A stretch of 64,000 nucleotides of DNA from CAVUWL01 sp963700105 (GTDB taxonomy: Bacteria > Actinomycetota > Thermoleophilia > Solirubrobacterales > 70-9), in assembly GCA_963700105.1 (NCBI GenBank), contig CAVOWL010000006.1:186001-250000 (forward strand), written 5' to 3'. The notes below the pieces were generated by a model that saw only the letters and a list, made by a program, of their open reading frames with translations, had not been told where the DNA came from and did no database searches. This document shows, in pieces, positions 33,618 through 42,734 of this stretch (position 1 is its first letter; each line of letters begins with the position of its first letter). Made by a program: the position numbers and the translations under genes.

Positions 33618-34919
33618 CTAGGGAACTGCAGCCATCCATGCAAATACGTTCACGGTGGCAGCCTGTAGCTGAAGAGATCCCGGTGGCGCGCCAACTGTGC
33701 CGCTTGAACGTCCGGTCCACGTCTTTAGAAAGAGACCATCACTATCGCGAGCGTTGCTATATGCGCGCTGAGCGTTTTCCTTCGCGATGCGATACCACCT
33801 AGAGTTACCGTCCTTGGCAGAAAGCTCGAGCATGTCGTGCAGATAGACATTGTCGTATTGAGGACCCATGCTCAGTTCGGGGAAGCGTTCCGCTGCGTCT
33901 CGCGCAAGTTTTTCGGCCCGGGCACAATATCCCTGAACACCTGTGGATTCACATAGAGTCTGGTTGGCGATGATCATCGGGCCCTGGACATAGGGAAGCG
34001 GAGTGGGATCGAAGCTTGGCAGGCTCGAGGTAGTGGCGTCGCCAGCAAGAGATTCCCCGCTGGGCTCGGCCCGGAGCTTGTCTGCCTCGGCGGAGGGAAC
34101 TCGCTGAGTCTGGGCGGTCGCTTCAGGCGGAATGCCGCCAGAGCTAAGCTCGCCCTGGGGCGTGCGTAGACGCGCGTAGAGTCCGTCGGTAGCATCCCAC
34201 AGCCACACATTGCCCCAGCTGATGAATTTCTGTACTTCGACAAGGAATTCGGGATTATGCGTGAGTGCGTACAAACGGGAACCGAGCTCAGTCCCACCAG
34301 CCAATGTCTCACCGGCAAAAAACGTGTGTTGGGTATCCCACCACAGACCCCCCGGTGAGCCGGGCGAGGTGTCCCAACCTGATCTCGAAATAAAGCGAAA
34401 TGCGGTCTCTGCATCGCCAATGTATCGCCGCTTTCCCGTCGCTTCATATGCATCCAGAAAGGCTAAGCCCCACCAGCCGTTATCGTCGAACCAGGTTGTG
34501 TGATTCGAACCCCGCTGATTCGGTTCTGGTCCGAAACCGGGTACCGGCTGCAGTGAGTGGTTGAGATAACTCTCAGCGTAGTTGGCAAAGCCGATGACAT
34601 TTTCCTTGTGGCGGGTAGTCGGATCGGCTATTGCGATTCCATCGAGCGCCTCAAACAGCGGCACGACGTCCCAAAGCGTGGCCACCTTGTTGCCGTTGTG
34701 CAGCTCAGCGTCAAACCAACTCCGGCCACCATTCCACCAAAACCGGTGGATCTTGGCAACGCCCGCTTCCGCCAGACCGAGAAACCGCCTCTGCGTACCA
34801 TTGAGTGACTGCGCGTAGGAATTGCCGTTGGACGAGGCCAGCACGATGAGCACGACAGCCATGAGCAGAGCGCCCCGCACCTTTATAGGCGACCAAGGGT
34901 ATGTGTTGCAGCTATTCAT
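33618..34919 (-). CDS. Secreted GH76-like glycoside hydrolase (alpha-1,6-mannanase type)
   Basis: 433 residues. An N-terminal signal segment (VRGALLMAVVLIVLASSNGNSYAQ) precedes an (alpha/alpha)6-barrel-like domain. Diagnostic stretch: TTWFDDNGWWGLAFLDAYEATGKRRYIGDAE; the DD pair is the catalytic acid pair of GH76. GGLWWDTQHTFFAGETLAGGTELGSRLYALT follows. GH76 enzymes cut alpha-1,6-mannan backbones. A Pro/Ser-rich insert near residue 260 is unusual. Encoded alone. Confidence 0.7.
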   Translation of the reverse strand: MNSCNTYPWSPIKVRGALLMAVVLIVLASSNGNSYAQSLNGTQRRFLGLAEAGVAKIHRFWWNGGRSWFDAELHNGNKVATLWDVVPLFEALDGIAIADPTTRHKENVIGFANYAESYLNHSLQPVPGFGPEPNQRGSNHTTWFDDNGWWGLAFLDAYEATGKRRYIGDAETAFRFISRSGWDTSPGSPGGLWWDTQHTFFAGETLAGGTELGSRLYALTHNPEFLVEVQKFISWGNVWLWDATDGLYARLRTPQGELSSGGIPPEATAQTQRVPSAEADKLRAEPSGESLAGDATTSSLPSFDPTPLPYVQGPMIIANQTLCESTGVQGYCARAEKLARDAAERFPELSMGPQYDNVYLHDMLELSAKDGNSRWYRIAKENAQRAYSNARDSDGLFLKTWTGRSSGTVGAPPGSLQLQAATVNVFAWMAAVP

Positions 34920-35298
34920 GTGGGACTTTCGATTGGTCGACTGCCGACAAGCCTCCGGCAGTATAGACAGAGGGTCTTCGCGCGCCGGTATCTGCTGCCG
35001 GCGACGATCGTCAGTTTTGACTGGCGGTGTCCGTGATCAGCTCGTGTTTCATCACCGTTTCTAAACCGGACACAAAGGCGACGGACCAACTGGCCACCAC
35101 GGTCTGGAGATCGCCCCCACGATCGGACTCGCATTTGCTAGTGGCCCAAAGCGCCAGGGCGACCCCGGGCGGCAATGCACGAGAGCGCCAGAACACCACT
35201 AATGCAGCAAGGCTTACGGCAACAGTCCGCTCACAGAATTTCCCTACCTCGGGCGGTAGCGTACGCGCCACCCTGTCCTCAGCGTTGATTGCGGCGCT
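34920..35298. other. Gap with no supported gene
   Basis: Overlapping frames on both strands (35011-35271 minus, 35027-35302 plus) have no domain and cannot both be real; I support neither. Confidence 0.35.
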
Positions 35299-35937
35299 TT
35301 AGGCTGGGGCCGGAGCGGTAATCAGCGCGACCGGCATCCCAAGACCGGCGGAGCGTCTCAGAGTCGCGATACGACGGCCGGGCTGGACGGCGGCGCGAAT
35401 CTCATCGACGCGATCCCCGAGCGAGGCGACGCTAGCGTCCAGATCGGGGGCGGTGAAGGCGAGGCCCCAAAAGAATGCGGACCGCTCCCCGCCTCGACGC
35501 TCGATCGCCTCGGGGGGCTCCTGGACAACCTCGAGGATGACCGCGCCGAGGCGAAAGAATGCCTGGCGTGGAGCGCCAGCGGGAGTTGGCTCTTCGCGGA
35601 TGCGGCGAAGCAGAAGGCCAGCGCGCTGCAACGCCCCGATGGTGCGATCGAGCTCCGGCGTCATCGCGACCACGTGGTCGAGCGCCGTGACTCCATTGGA
35701 ATGGGTGGCTCGCTCGCCCGGCGGGCAGCGATCTGAGCGCGTTGTTGTCAGCCCGTCGAGCTCCGTACTGGCGATGTCACGAAGTGACCAGCTGCTCAGT
35801 CCCTGGCGGGCGCCGGACCGATCGAGGCGAATTCGGGTATCTCCGACTACGAAGGTGTCGCCGCAGAGCTTGAACCCGCAGGCCAGCCAGGAATCGGGTC
35901 GGTCTGCAATTGTCAGCTCATCAAGGGTTGGTTCCAC
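35299..35937 (-). CDS. VOC-family glyoxalase-like protein
   Basis: 212 residues, GTG start. An N-terminal extension of about 75 residues precedes NGVTALDHVVAMTPELDRTIGALQRAGLLLRRIREE and QAFFRLGAVILEVVQEP, a VOC module with His in LDHVV and Glu in ILEVV. The second module (FFWGLAFTAPDLDASVASLGDRV...MPVALITAP) lacks clear metal ligands. Function unknown. Confidence 0.7.
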   Translation of the reverse strand: MEPTLDELTIADRPDSWLACGFKLCGDTFVVGDTRIRLDRSGARQGLSSWSLRDIASTELDGLTTTRSDRCPPGERATHSNGVTALDHVVAMTPELDRTIGALQRAGLLLRRIREEPTPAGAPRQAFFRLGAVILEVVQEPPEAIERRGGERSAFFWGLAFTAPDLDASVASLGDRVDEIRAAVQPGRRIATLRRSAGLGMPVALITAPAPA

Positions 35938-36007
35938 GTGGACCGGTGCAGTTCTATCGCACGGGTTCCCCGGGGAGGGGTCTGCGCGGTGATTGACGCC
36001 TGCCTCC

Positions 36008-36976
36008 CTAGGGCACCATCACCACCCGGCCAAAGGCACTGCGACTCTCCAGGTAGGAGTGGGCTGCAGCCGCCTCCGCGAGCGCGAAGGATCGGTCGAT
36101 CTCAACGTGCAGGGCTCCGTTGGCCACCCGCGAAATCAGGGTCATAATCATCGGATGGACCCTCGTGTATTCGGCAAGCAGCGCGCCGCCCAAATAGACG
36201 CCCCGCAGTGTGTTGTTCTTCATCCACAGGGATTTCGCCTCGATCTCAGAACCTGCCCTTGCGGCGACTCCGACGCTTACAAGCGTCCCCCTGTAGGCAA
36301 GCGCCTCGATGTCTTCGATCAGAATCTCGCCGCCGATCGAGTCCAATATGAGATCGACGCCGCGCCCATCGGTTAGCTCACGGACCCGGTCGAGGAAACT
36401 TTCGCGCCTATTGTCTATGCCGTGGTCGAGCCCCAGCGGCTTTAGCCGCTCGAGTTTCTGATCGCTAGAGGCGGTAGCGATCACGGTTGCGCCAACCTGT
36501 TTCGCCAGCTGAATGGCCGCCATCCCAACGCCGCCCGCCCCGCCGTGGATGAGCACGTTCTGGCCGGGCTGAAGGTCCGCGGCCGTGAACAAACACTCCT
36601 GCGCCGTGCCGAACGCGACCGGAATACATGCGGCAGCTGCGGCGGCGAGCCCCTCGGGGACTGGCCAGGTCATGATGGCTGGCACGACTCGTCTCGCTGC
36701 ATGAGAGCCGTCTGCGTTCAAAGCGACGACCCGCTCTCCGATCTCGGGCCGCTCGACTCCAGAGCCAGCTTCGATCACCGTGCCGGCGCACAGATAACCG
36801 ACGATGTGCGGAGTACTGATCGGCGCAGATCCGGCCCGGGCGAGCAGATCGCCGCCCTCGATGCTGATCGCCTCAACCTCTACCACGACGCAGCCATCGG
36901 GGCAGACCGGATCGGGGACCTCCTCATATCGGAGGACCTCGGGAGGCCCGTTTTCATAAAGCACCGCTGCCTTCAT
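36008..36976 (-). CDS. Quinone-oxidoreductase-type MDR dehydrogenase
   Basis: 322 residues: MKAAVLYENGPPEVLRYEEVPDP start, GDLLARAGSAP, then the NADPH fold VLIHGGAGGVGMAAIQLAKQVGATVIATASSDQKLERLKPLG. No structural zinc cysteines, so the QOR class. The C-terminus is PIG3-like (HVEIDRSFALAEAAAAHSYLESRSAFGRVVMVP). Reduces quinones or enones with NADPH. Looks intact. Confidence 0.85.
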   Translation of the reverse strand: MKAAVLYENGPPEVLRYEEVPDPVCPDGCVVVEVEAISIEGGDLLARAGSAPISTPHIVGYLCAGTVIEAGSGVERPEIGERVVALNADGSHAARRVVPAIMTWPVPEGLAAAAAACIPVAFGTAQECLFTAADLQPGQNVLIHGGAGGVGMAAIQLAKQVGATVIATASSDQKLERLKPLGLDHGIDNRRESFLDRVRELTDGRGVDLILDSIGGEILIEDIEALAYRGTLVSVGVAARAGSEIEAKSLWMKNNTLRGVYLGGALLAEYTRVHPMIMTLISRVANGALHVEIDRSFALAEAAAAHSYLESRSAFGRVVMVP

Positions 36977-37110
36977 CGCCCAATCCTAAGGGGAGCCATG
37001 ACCTCAAGAAACCTGCGGCGTATTGGGGGCCCACAAACTCGGTCCGGCGGTGGTGCGGCTGGAGTCGACGATCGACCCCATTGCCGGCAGGGATCGCAGC
37101 GCGGCGGTCG

Positions 37111-37599
37111 CTAGTTCCCGCCCGGATCGCTCAGGCCCGGGTGGACACCGGGTCCGAGCTCCTGAGCCTCAACGATTCTCTGCAGGAGCGCCGTGAGCCG
37201 CTCACGATCGGCCGCGCTCATGTCTCGCGTCAGCTCCTCTTCGTGCTCGGCGGCGACCCTGCGCGCGAGGGCGAGCAGATTACGGCCCTCGCTGGTCAAA
37301 TACAGAGCGCGGATCCGGCGGTCACTCGGATCGGGACGACGTTCGATCAGACCGCGCCGCTCCAGCTCATCGACCAGCGCGACCATGCGGCTCGGCGGCA
37401 CCTCTATCGCGTCGCCGATCGAGGTCTGCGCCTCACCCTCGCTGAGATCGACGACGTTGAGGATTCGAAACAGGGGCGGTTCCAGGCCGACCGTCGCGAT
37501 CCGCTGCGCGAATCGCCGAGCGGAATAGACGCCGACCTGGGAAAGCAGGAAGGCGAGCGAGACAGGGGCCACGTCACCCGGGATGCGCTCTTTGTTCAC
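37111..37599 (-). CDS. MarR-family regulator
   Basis: 162 residues, GTG start. The winged helix: EPPLFRILNVVDLSEGEAQTSIGDAIEVPPSRMVALVDELERRGLIERRPDPSDRRIRALYLTSEGRNLL. Divergent to the MMPL transporter with an AT-rich palindrome between them, so probably represses it. Intact. Confidence 0.85.
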   Translation of the reverse strand: MNKERIPGDVAPVSLAFLLSQVGVYSARRFAQRIATVGLEPPLFRILNVVDLSEGEAQTSIGDAIEVPPSRMVALVDELERRGLIERRPDPSDRRIRALYLTSEGRNLLALARRVAAEHEEELTRDMSAADRERLTALLQRIVEAQELGPGVHPGLSDPGGN

Positions 37600-37713
37600 G
37601 ACAAATTGAATCGGTCGACCGGCGGCGCGGGCGCCCCCCGATTGAAGGAGGGCAGCTTCGGGGAGGACATCTCAGCAGGGTCCCTGAGGTTCATTTTTGC
37701 TATTAATCATTTC

Positions 37714-37724
37714 AGATTGAATCT
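37714..37724. promoter_or_regulatory. Candidate MarR operator
   Basis: AGATT-G-AATCT, a perfect 5-1-5 palindrome in the AT-rich stretch before the transporter start. Confidence 0.45.
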
Positions 37725-37765
37725 TTTATCAAAAGAAGCGCTATAGCCGCGGAAGGAGGCTCCGG

Positions 37766-39907
37766 ATGACCCGCCAGCTGGCCAACCTTGCCGACATCGC
37801 CTACCGCCGACGCGGCCGCATGGTGCTCGCCTGGATAGCGGCAACCATCGTCCTGATCGGACTCGGCTCTAGCTTCGCTGGCGATTTCCACGCCGACTAC
37901 AACACCCCGGGCTCAGAGTCCAAGGCTGCCAGCGACATCACGCAGCGCGATTTCCACGGCTACTCGGGACAGGAGATCTACGTCGTCTGGAAGGACGCAG
38001 CCGGAGCGAGCAGTGCCACCGCAAGGAGGGGCATTGCGGCGTTCCTGGCCGAAGCCGAAGGGATCGAGCACATCGGTCCGGCGACCGCGACCCGAGTCTC
38101 CAAAGATCGGACGATCGCGACGACGACGCTGCCGCTCACGACCGCGGGTTGGAACGTGCCGAAGCGCGATGGCGAACAGCTGATCGCGGCTGCCAAACGC
38201 AACAGTGTCGGTGGCCTCGAGATCAAGCTGGGGGGAGAACCGATCTACACCGCAGAGGGCTCAACGAGCCCCGAGGGGGTTGGCTTCCTGGGCGCCGCGA
38301 TCGTCCTTTTGATCGCCTTTGGCTCGCTGGTCGCCGTCGGGCTTCCGTTGGTCGTGGCCCTGGTCGGCCTCGGCATCACCTCTGCAGGTCTGATCGCCTT
38401 GCTCGCCAACGTGATCGACGTCCCAAGTTGGACCACGGCGGTATCGGGCCTGATCGGGATCGGGGTTGGGATCGACTACGCGCTCTTGGTCCTTACCCGA
38501 TTCCGAACGGCGTTGCTAGAGGGCAAAGATCGCCACGCTGCGGTCGTCGAGGCGGTCACCACCGCCGGGCGCAGCGTGATCATCGCCGGTAGCACGGTGG
38601 TGATCGCCGTCCTCGGACTCTTCCTAACCGGCCTTCCCTACATGTACGGGGTGGCGATCTCGGCGTCATTAGCGGTGCTGGTGGTGATGTTGGCCGCAAT
38701 CACCCTGTTGCCGGCGCTGCTGTCCTACCTTGGGCCGAGGGTCGATCGGCTGCGTGTCCCGTTGCTCGGCCGCGGGCTGAAGGCTCGCGGTGACGGCGAA
38801 TCGCCGGCTGCGCGTTGGAGCCACGCCGTGCAGCGGCGACCCTGGACGGCCGCGATCGTCGCGGCAGCGATTCTGCTTGCGCTGGCCGTGCCGGCGCTCG
38901 GAATGCGCCTCGGCTTTCCCGATGCCGGAAACGACCCGAGCGGAACGATGACGCGCCAAGCTTACGACCTGATCAGCGAAGGGTTTGGCCCAGGGGCCAA
39001 CGGTCCGCTGGTCATCGCCGCCGAACTCCCCGACAGAGCGGCCCAGGGCAAGATGTACGCCCTGGCGACGCGGATTCAGCGGCAGGAAGGCGTCGCCTTC
39101 GTCTCGAAACCACAGATCAATGGCGCGGGAACCGCAGCGCTTTTGATTGTTACGCCGACCACCTCTCCTCAGGATGCAAAGACCAGCGCTTTGGTCGAAA
39201 GGCTCCGGGAGACCGTCGTGCCCGAGGTCCTGGCCGGGACCGGGGTCGACGCCAAGATCGGCGGCGTCACAGCGGCACTCGAGGACCAAAGCGAATTCAT
39301 CACAGGCCGCATGCCGCTCTTCATCGCCGGAGTCGTTGGCCTCTCATTCTTGCTCTTGCTGGTCGCCTTCCACTCACCGCTGATCTCACTGAAGGCGGCG
39401 ATTATGAACCTGCTCTCGGTCAGCGCTGCCTACGGCGTGATGACCCTGGTCGCCGCGGGCGGCGGGCTCGGCGGGCTGATCGGGATCGACCACGAAGTGC
39501 CGATCGCTCCGTTTATGCCGGTGATGATGTTCGCCATCCTGTTTGGGCTCTCGATGGATTACGAGGTCTTCTTGATCTCGCGGATCCGTGAGGAGTACCT
39601 ACGGGACGGAAACACCGGCCGGGCGGTTGCCGACGGGTTGGCCAAGACCGCGCGCGTAATCACCGCAGCGGCCGCGATCATGGTCGTCGTCTTCCTCTCC
39701 TTCGTAACCTCCCAGGAAATCTTCCTGAAGCTATTCGGGATCGGGCTGGCCGTGGCGATCTTTCTCGACGCCACGCTGGTGCGGATGGTGCTGGTCCCAG
39801 CGGTGATGCAGATCCTCGGCGACCGGAATTGGTGGATCCCCGACTGGCTTGAGCATCGCCTACCGCAATTGGACGTCGAGAAGGCAGTCGTTGGGGTCAC
39901 GGACTGA
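37766..39907 (+). CDS. MMPL-family RND transporter
   Basis: 713 residues, AAGGAGG before the ATG. First helix GRMVLAWIAATIVLIGLGSSF, a periplasmic domain, then helices including FLGAAIVLLIAFGSLVAVGLPL and the GVGIDYALLVLTRFRTAL motif. The second half repeats this with LFGLSMDYEVFLISRIREEYL. Two MMPL halves, normal length for the short actinobacterial type. It exports lipids or drugs using proton motive force; the cargo is unknown. Likely MarR-controlled. Confidence 0.9.
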   Translation: MTRQLANLADIAYRRRGRMVLAWIAATIVLIGLGSSFAGDFHADYNTPGSESKAASDITQRDFHGYSGQEIYVVWKDAAGASSATARRGIAAFLAEAEGIEHIGPATATRVSKDRTIATTTLPLTTAGWNVPKRDGEQLIAAAKRNSVGGLEIKLGGEPIYTAEGSTSPEGVGFLGAAIVLLIAFGSLVAVGLPLVVALVGLGITSAGLIALLANVIDVPSWTTAVSGLIGIGVGIDYALLVLTRFRTALLEGKDRHAAVVEAVTTAGRSVIIAGSTVVIAVLGLFLTGLPYMYGVAISASLAVLVVMLAAITLLPALLSYLGPRVDRLRVPLLGRGLKARGDGESPAARWSHAVQRRPWTAAIVAAAILLALAVPALGMRLGFPDAGNDPSGTMTRQAYDLISEGFGPGANGPLVIAAELPDRAAQGKMYALATRIQRQEGVAFVSKPQINGAGTAALLIVTPTTSPQDAKTSALVERLRETVVPEVLAGTGVDAKIGGVTAALEDQSEFITGRMPLFIAGVVGLSFLLLLVAFHSPLISLKAAIMNLLSVSAAYGVMTLVAAGGGLGGLIGIDHEVPIAPFMPVMMFAILFGLSMDYEVFLISRIREEYLRDGNTGRAVADGLAKTARVITAAAAIMVVVFLSFVTSQEIFLKLFGIGLAVAIFLDATLVRMVLVPAVMQILGDRNWWIPDWLEHRLPQLDVEKAVVGVTD

Positions 39908-39955
39908 CGGCGGGGCGAAGCCTCGCAGCCGTGACCCGACCGAACCAAGCCGGAT

Positions 39956-39977
39956 TTAACTGATCCGGTTCAGTTAA
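39956..39977. repeat. Inverted repeat
   Basis: 8-bp arms TTAACTGA and TCAGTTAA with a 6-bp centre TCCGGT. It follows the transporter gene. Resembles a TetR-type operator more than a terminator, as there is no U-run. Confidence 0.55.
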
Positions 39978-40169
39978 TTCACAAAAGGGCTTTGGGCCAC
40001 ACCAAGGGCCAAGTTTGCGGGGGGACCGGGCTGACTCAGGGGCCGCGTCAAATTTACAGCGCAGATATCTTGGGAGGCACCATGATAGGAAATCTGCCCG
40101 AGAGAAGATTAGGGGAGCAAGGCTCCCATCGAGCACAAACGCGGGGGCGGGTTTCGGTTGTTTAACATC

Positions 40170-42014
40170 ATGCGTGTGCGTTTCGCCCCCTGGGTAACGG
40201 TCTTCTTGGCTCTCGTCTTCTGTGCAAGCGCCCGGGCCGGGCTCGTCCCGGAAGACGATTCGAGTCTAATTTCACCGCAAGCCTCCGATGCCACCGGCAT
40301 CGCAACCGCTTCCAATGGCAATACCTTGCTCGCTTGGGATCAACTGAACGCCGAATTGCAGTACGAACTTCATGCGCGCTGGCTCTCCGCGGCTGGCCAA
40401 CGTGGTCCCACAATCGAACTCTCACCCGGCGGATTCGGCTTTCAGCCGGTGGCAGCGATGGCGCCTTCGGGTCGGGCGTTTGTCGCCTGGCGAGTGCTGG
40501 GCAGCAGTGGCGATGCGGTCGACGGCCGCTGGGTCAACCCTGACGGATCACTCGGACCCCTCCTCAGCTTGGAGACTCCGGAAGCGGGGAAGTTCGACGC
40601 AGTGGAAGTGGCAGTCGCGGTCGATTCCGCCGGAGTCGCTACGGTCGCCTGGAGAAATCAGGACTCCATGTCCGCAGCCCTCGAACTGCGTCGCATCTCG
40701 CCCGAAAGTACGACGAGCGCGACCGTGCCCAATGCCGGGACCGACGTGGTCGAACTCCAGCTCGCCGCCTTGCCCGACGGAACGACCCTCGCCGTCTGGA
40801 GGGGCGCTGGGATCGAAGAGAACACGGTCTCCCCCAGCCTCGCCGTGGGCACCCAGCAGACGATTTCGGCGAACAATCTCGCCGACGGACCCGAGCTTGC
40901 AGTGGACTCCCAAGGTAACGGCTTGGTCACTTGGCGAGAGTCGCTCGAAGAACCATTCTCGGTCCGCGGAATTCGCCTCAGCCCGAATGGAGCCCCGCTC
41001 GGTAATGAACTGATCATCGATCCCAACGGTCCCGGCAGCCTTAGCCTTACCAACGCAGTCTCCGCGGATACCAATGGAAATTTCCTCGTCACCTGGACTC
41101 GATATGACGAAGCATCTAAGGGAGTCATCTTCGCCAGGGGCGTCAACAGCACGGGCAACTTCAGCGGACCGCGAGAACAGATTTCAGCGAGTGAAGGCAA
41201 CGCTGAGGTGGCCCGATCGGCGATCGATGACAGAGGAGACGGCGCCGTCGTTTGGTCCAATTACCTGAACCCTGCCTCGAATATGCTCGGAAGGGAAGTC
41301 GGCCTGTCGGGGGCGCCGCTCGGTGCGGGCGCGGAACTTTCAGCGACTGGCTCCGAACCCCACGTCGCCAGCGCACCGGAACTGGGCTTCGCAGCTTTCT
41401 TTTTCGACACCGGAAAAGGTGCGGTCGTGCGTCGCTTCCTCGAGCCGCCGACCTGCGCCAGCTCGATGGCGACGGTAAGCCAGGGCCGCCCGATCACCGT
41501 TTCGCTGGCCTGCACCGGCCCTGCAATTGAGGGTGCCCAAATTACAGCCGGGCCGAGCGACGGTTCTCTCAGTTCGATCAACCCCGACGGCCTCACGGTT
41601 AATTACACGCCGAGGATCGGCTTCGAAGGGACCGACAGCTTCACCTACACCGCCACAAATGAAGGTGGAGTCTCCGCGAGGGCCACGATCACGATAAGGG
41701 TCGGCAAGGATTCGACGAGGCCGAAGATCAAGCGCCTGCGCTTCGTGAAATCGAAACACGGCGGCAAGTTCATCGTCAAAATCTCAGAACCCGCCAGGGT
41801 CAGAATCCTCGTCAGCCGCGCCAGCACTAAGAAAGGTAAACAAAAGCTGGTTGGAAGATCGAAGACCAAGCGCTTCTCCCAAACGGCCGTAATTGCCATC
41901 CGCGGCGAGCTCGCCACGAAGGTCAGCGCGGGTGGTCATTTTCGCGCCACCGCGATAGCGGTCAACCAGGCTGGAAATATGTCCAAACCGAAGCGGCTCA
42001 AGCTGAACTTTTAA
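40170..42014 (+). CDS. Secreted propeller-like protein with cadherin-like (Big_9) domain
   Basis: 614 residues from ATG 40170. Signal peptide: MRVRFAPWVTVFLALVFCASARA. Residues 30-420 repeat blades of GxxLLAWDQL, GRAFVAWRVL, GVATVAWRN, GNGLVTWRES, GNFLVTWTR, GDGAVVWSN type. Then a domain with VNYTPRIGFEGTDSFTYTATNEGGVSARATITIRV (cadherin/Big_9-like), and a basic tail with strands such as RFVKSKHGGKFIVKIS. Adhesin-like; no catalysis visible. Confidence 0.75.
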   Translation: MRVRFAPWVTVFLALVFCASARAGLVPEDDSSLISPQASDATGIATASNGNTLLAWDQLNAELQYELHARWLSAAGQRGPTIELSPGGFGFQPVAAMAPSGRAFVAWRVLGSSGDAVDGRWVNPDGSLGPLLSLETPEAGKFDAVEVAVAVDSAGVATVAWRNQDSMSAALELRRISPESTTSATVPNAGTDVVELQLAALPDGTTLAVWRGAGIEENTVSPSLAVGTQQTISANNLADGPELAVDSQGNGLVTWRESLEEPFSVRGIRLSPNGAPLGNELIIDPNGPGSLSLTNAVSADTNGNFLVTWTRYDEASKGVIFARGVNSTGNFSGPREQISASEGNAEVARSAIDDRGDGAVVWSNYLNPASNMLGREVGLSGAPLGAGAELSATGSEPHVASAPELGFAAFFFDTGKGAVVRRFLEPPTCASSMATVSQGRPITVSLACTGPAIEGAQITAGPSDGSLSSINPDGLTVNYTPRIGFEGTDSFTYTATNEGGVSARATITIRVGKDSTRPKIKRLRFVKSKHGGKFIVKISEPARVRILVSRASTKKGKQKLVGRSKTKRFSQTAVIAIRGELATKVSAGGHFRATAIAVNQAGNMSKPKRLKLNF

Positions 42015-42147
42015 CGGTGCTGCAGCTCCAGTCGAAACATTCGCGGGGCCTCGGGAATACCTCGAAGTCGAGCACCGGGGGCATCCTCACCGAGCCCCGC
42101 GGAGCGGTTCAGCGCTTGCTCTCCACACCAGGATCTACCCTCCTTTT

Positions 42148-42705
42148 GTGAGCCACGGCTTCGCAGCCAGCCTCCGCCGTATCGATGTGAGCGAGCAGAC
42201 GCGCGCCGTCGATACGCTCTCAGAACCGGACTACGGGGCGAGCTGGGAGGTCGCGCCTCCCGGCGGAGATGAGCGCTCAGCCGAGCAATGGGCGCGGGCC
42301 ACATTCGAGGAAGCTCCCAACGCATTGCGGGCCTTCATAGTGGCTGGATGGAGCGTCGGCCTCGGCCTTCGACTCGGGCCGCGACCATCACCAGATTACG
42401 TTCTCGGCTGGAGGATCCTTACCAATACGCCCGATCTGATCATCATGACCGTGCAATCGGCACTCCTCGGAACCGCTCACCTCGTCTTTGAGGTCGAGAG
42501 CTCACGGGTCCGATTGACAAGTTTTGTGCGTTATGAAATGAGGTCGGCGCGCCCGATTTGGTCTGCCGTCCAACCGATCCACCACCAAGTGGTGCCCTAT
42601 CTGCTCGGGCGGGCCGCGTCGCAGTCTCCGAAACCCGACGCTGACCTCGGGCGACCAATTTCAGACCCCTCCGCTCAGCCCGGACCGAGATCCGGACCGG
42701 GCTGA
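42148..42705 (+). CDS. DUF2867 family protein
   Basis: 185 residues, GTG start. ARATFEEAPNALRAFIVAGWSVGLGLRLGPRPSPDYVLGWRIL, then LLGTAHLVFEVESSRVRLTSFVRYEMRSARPIWSAVQPIHHQVVPYLLGRAA follow the DUF2867/SRPBCC-like actinobacterial pattern. A second gene of related type lies at 53118-53639. Function unknown. Confidence 0.65.
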   Translation: MSHGFAASLRRIDVSEQTRAVDTLSEPDYGASWEVAPPGGDERSAEQWARATFEEAPNALRAFIVAGWSVGLGLRLGPRPSPDYVLGWRILTNTPDLIIMTVQSALLGTAHLVFEVESSRVRLTSFVRYEMRSARPIWSAVQPIHHQVVPYLLGRAASQSPKPDADLGRPISDPSAQPGPRSGPG

Positions 42706-42734
42706 GCGAATGAGCAATAAGGGAACGCGGACCG

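Noticed and set aside
35011..35302. Opposing frames of 86 and 91 codons
   Set aside because: They overlap on opposite strands, have no family, and neither shows a convincing start.
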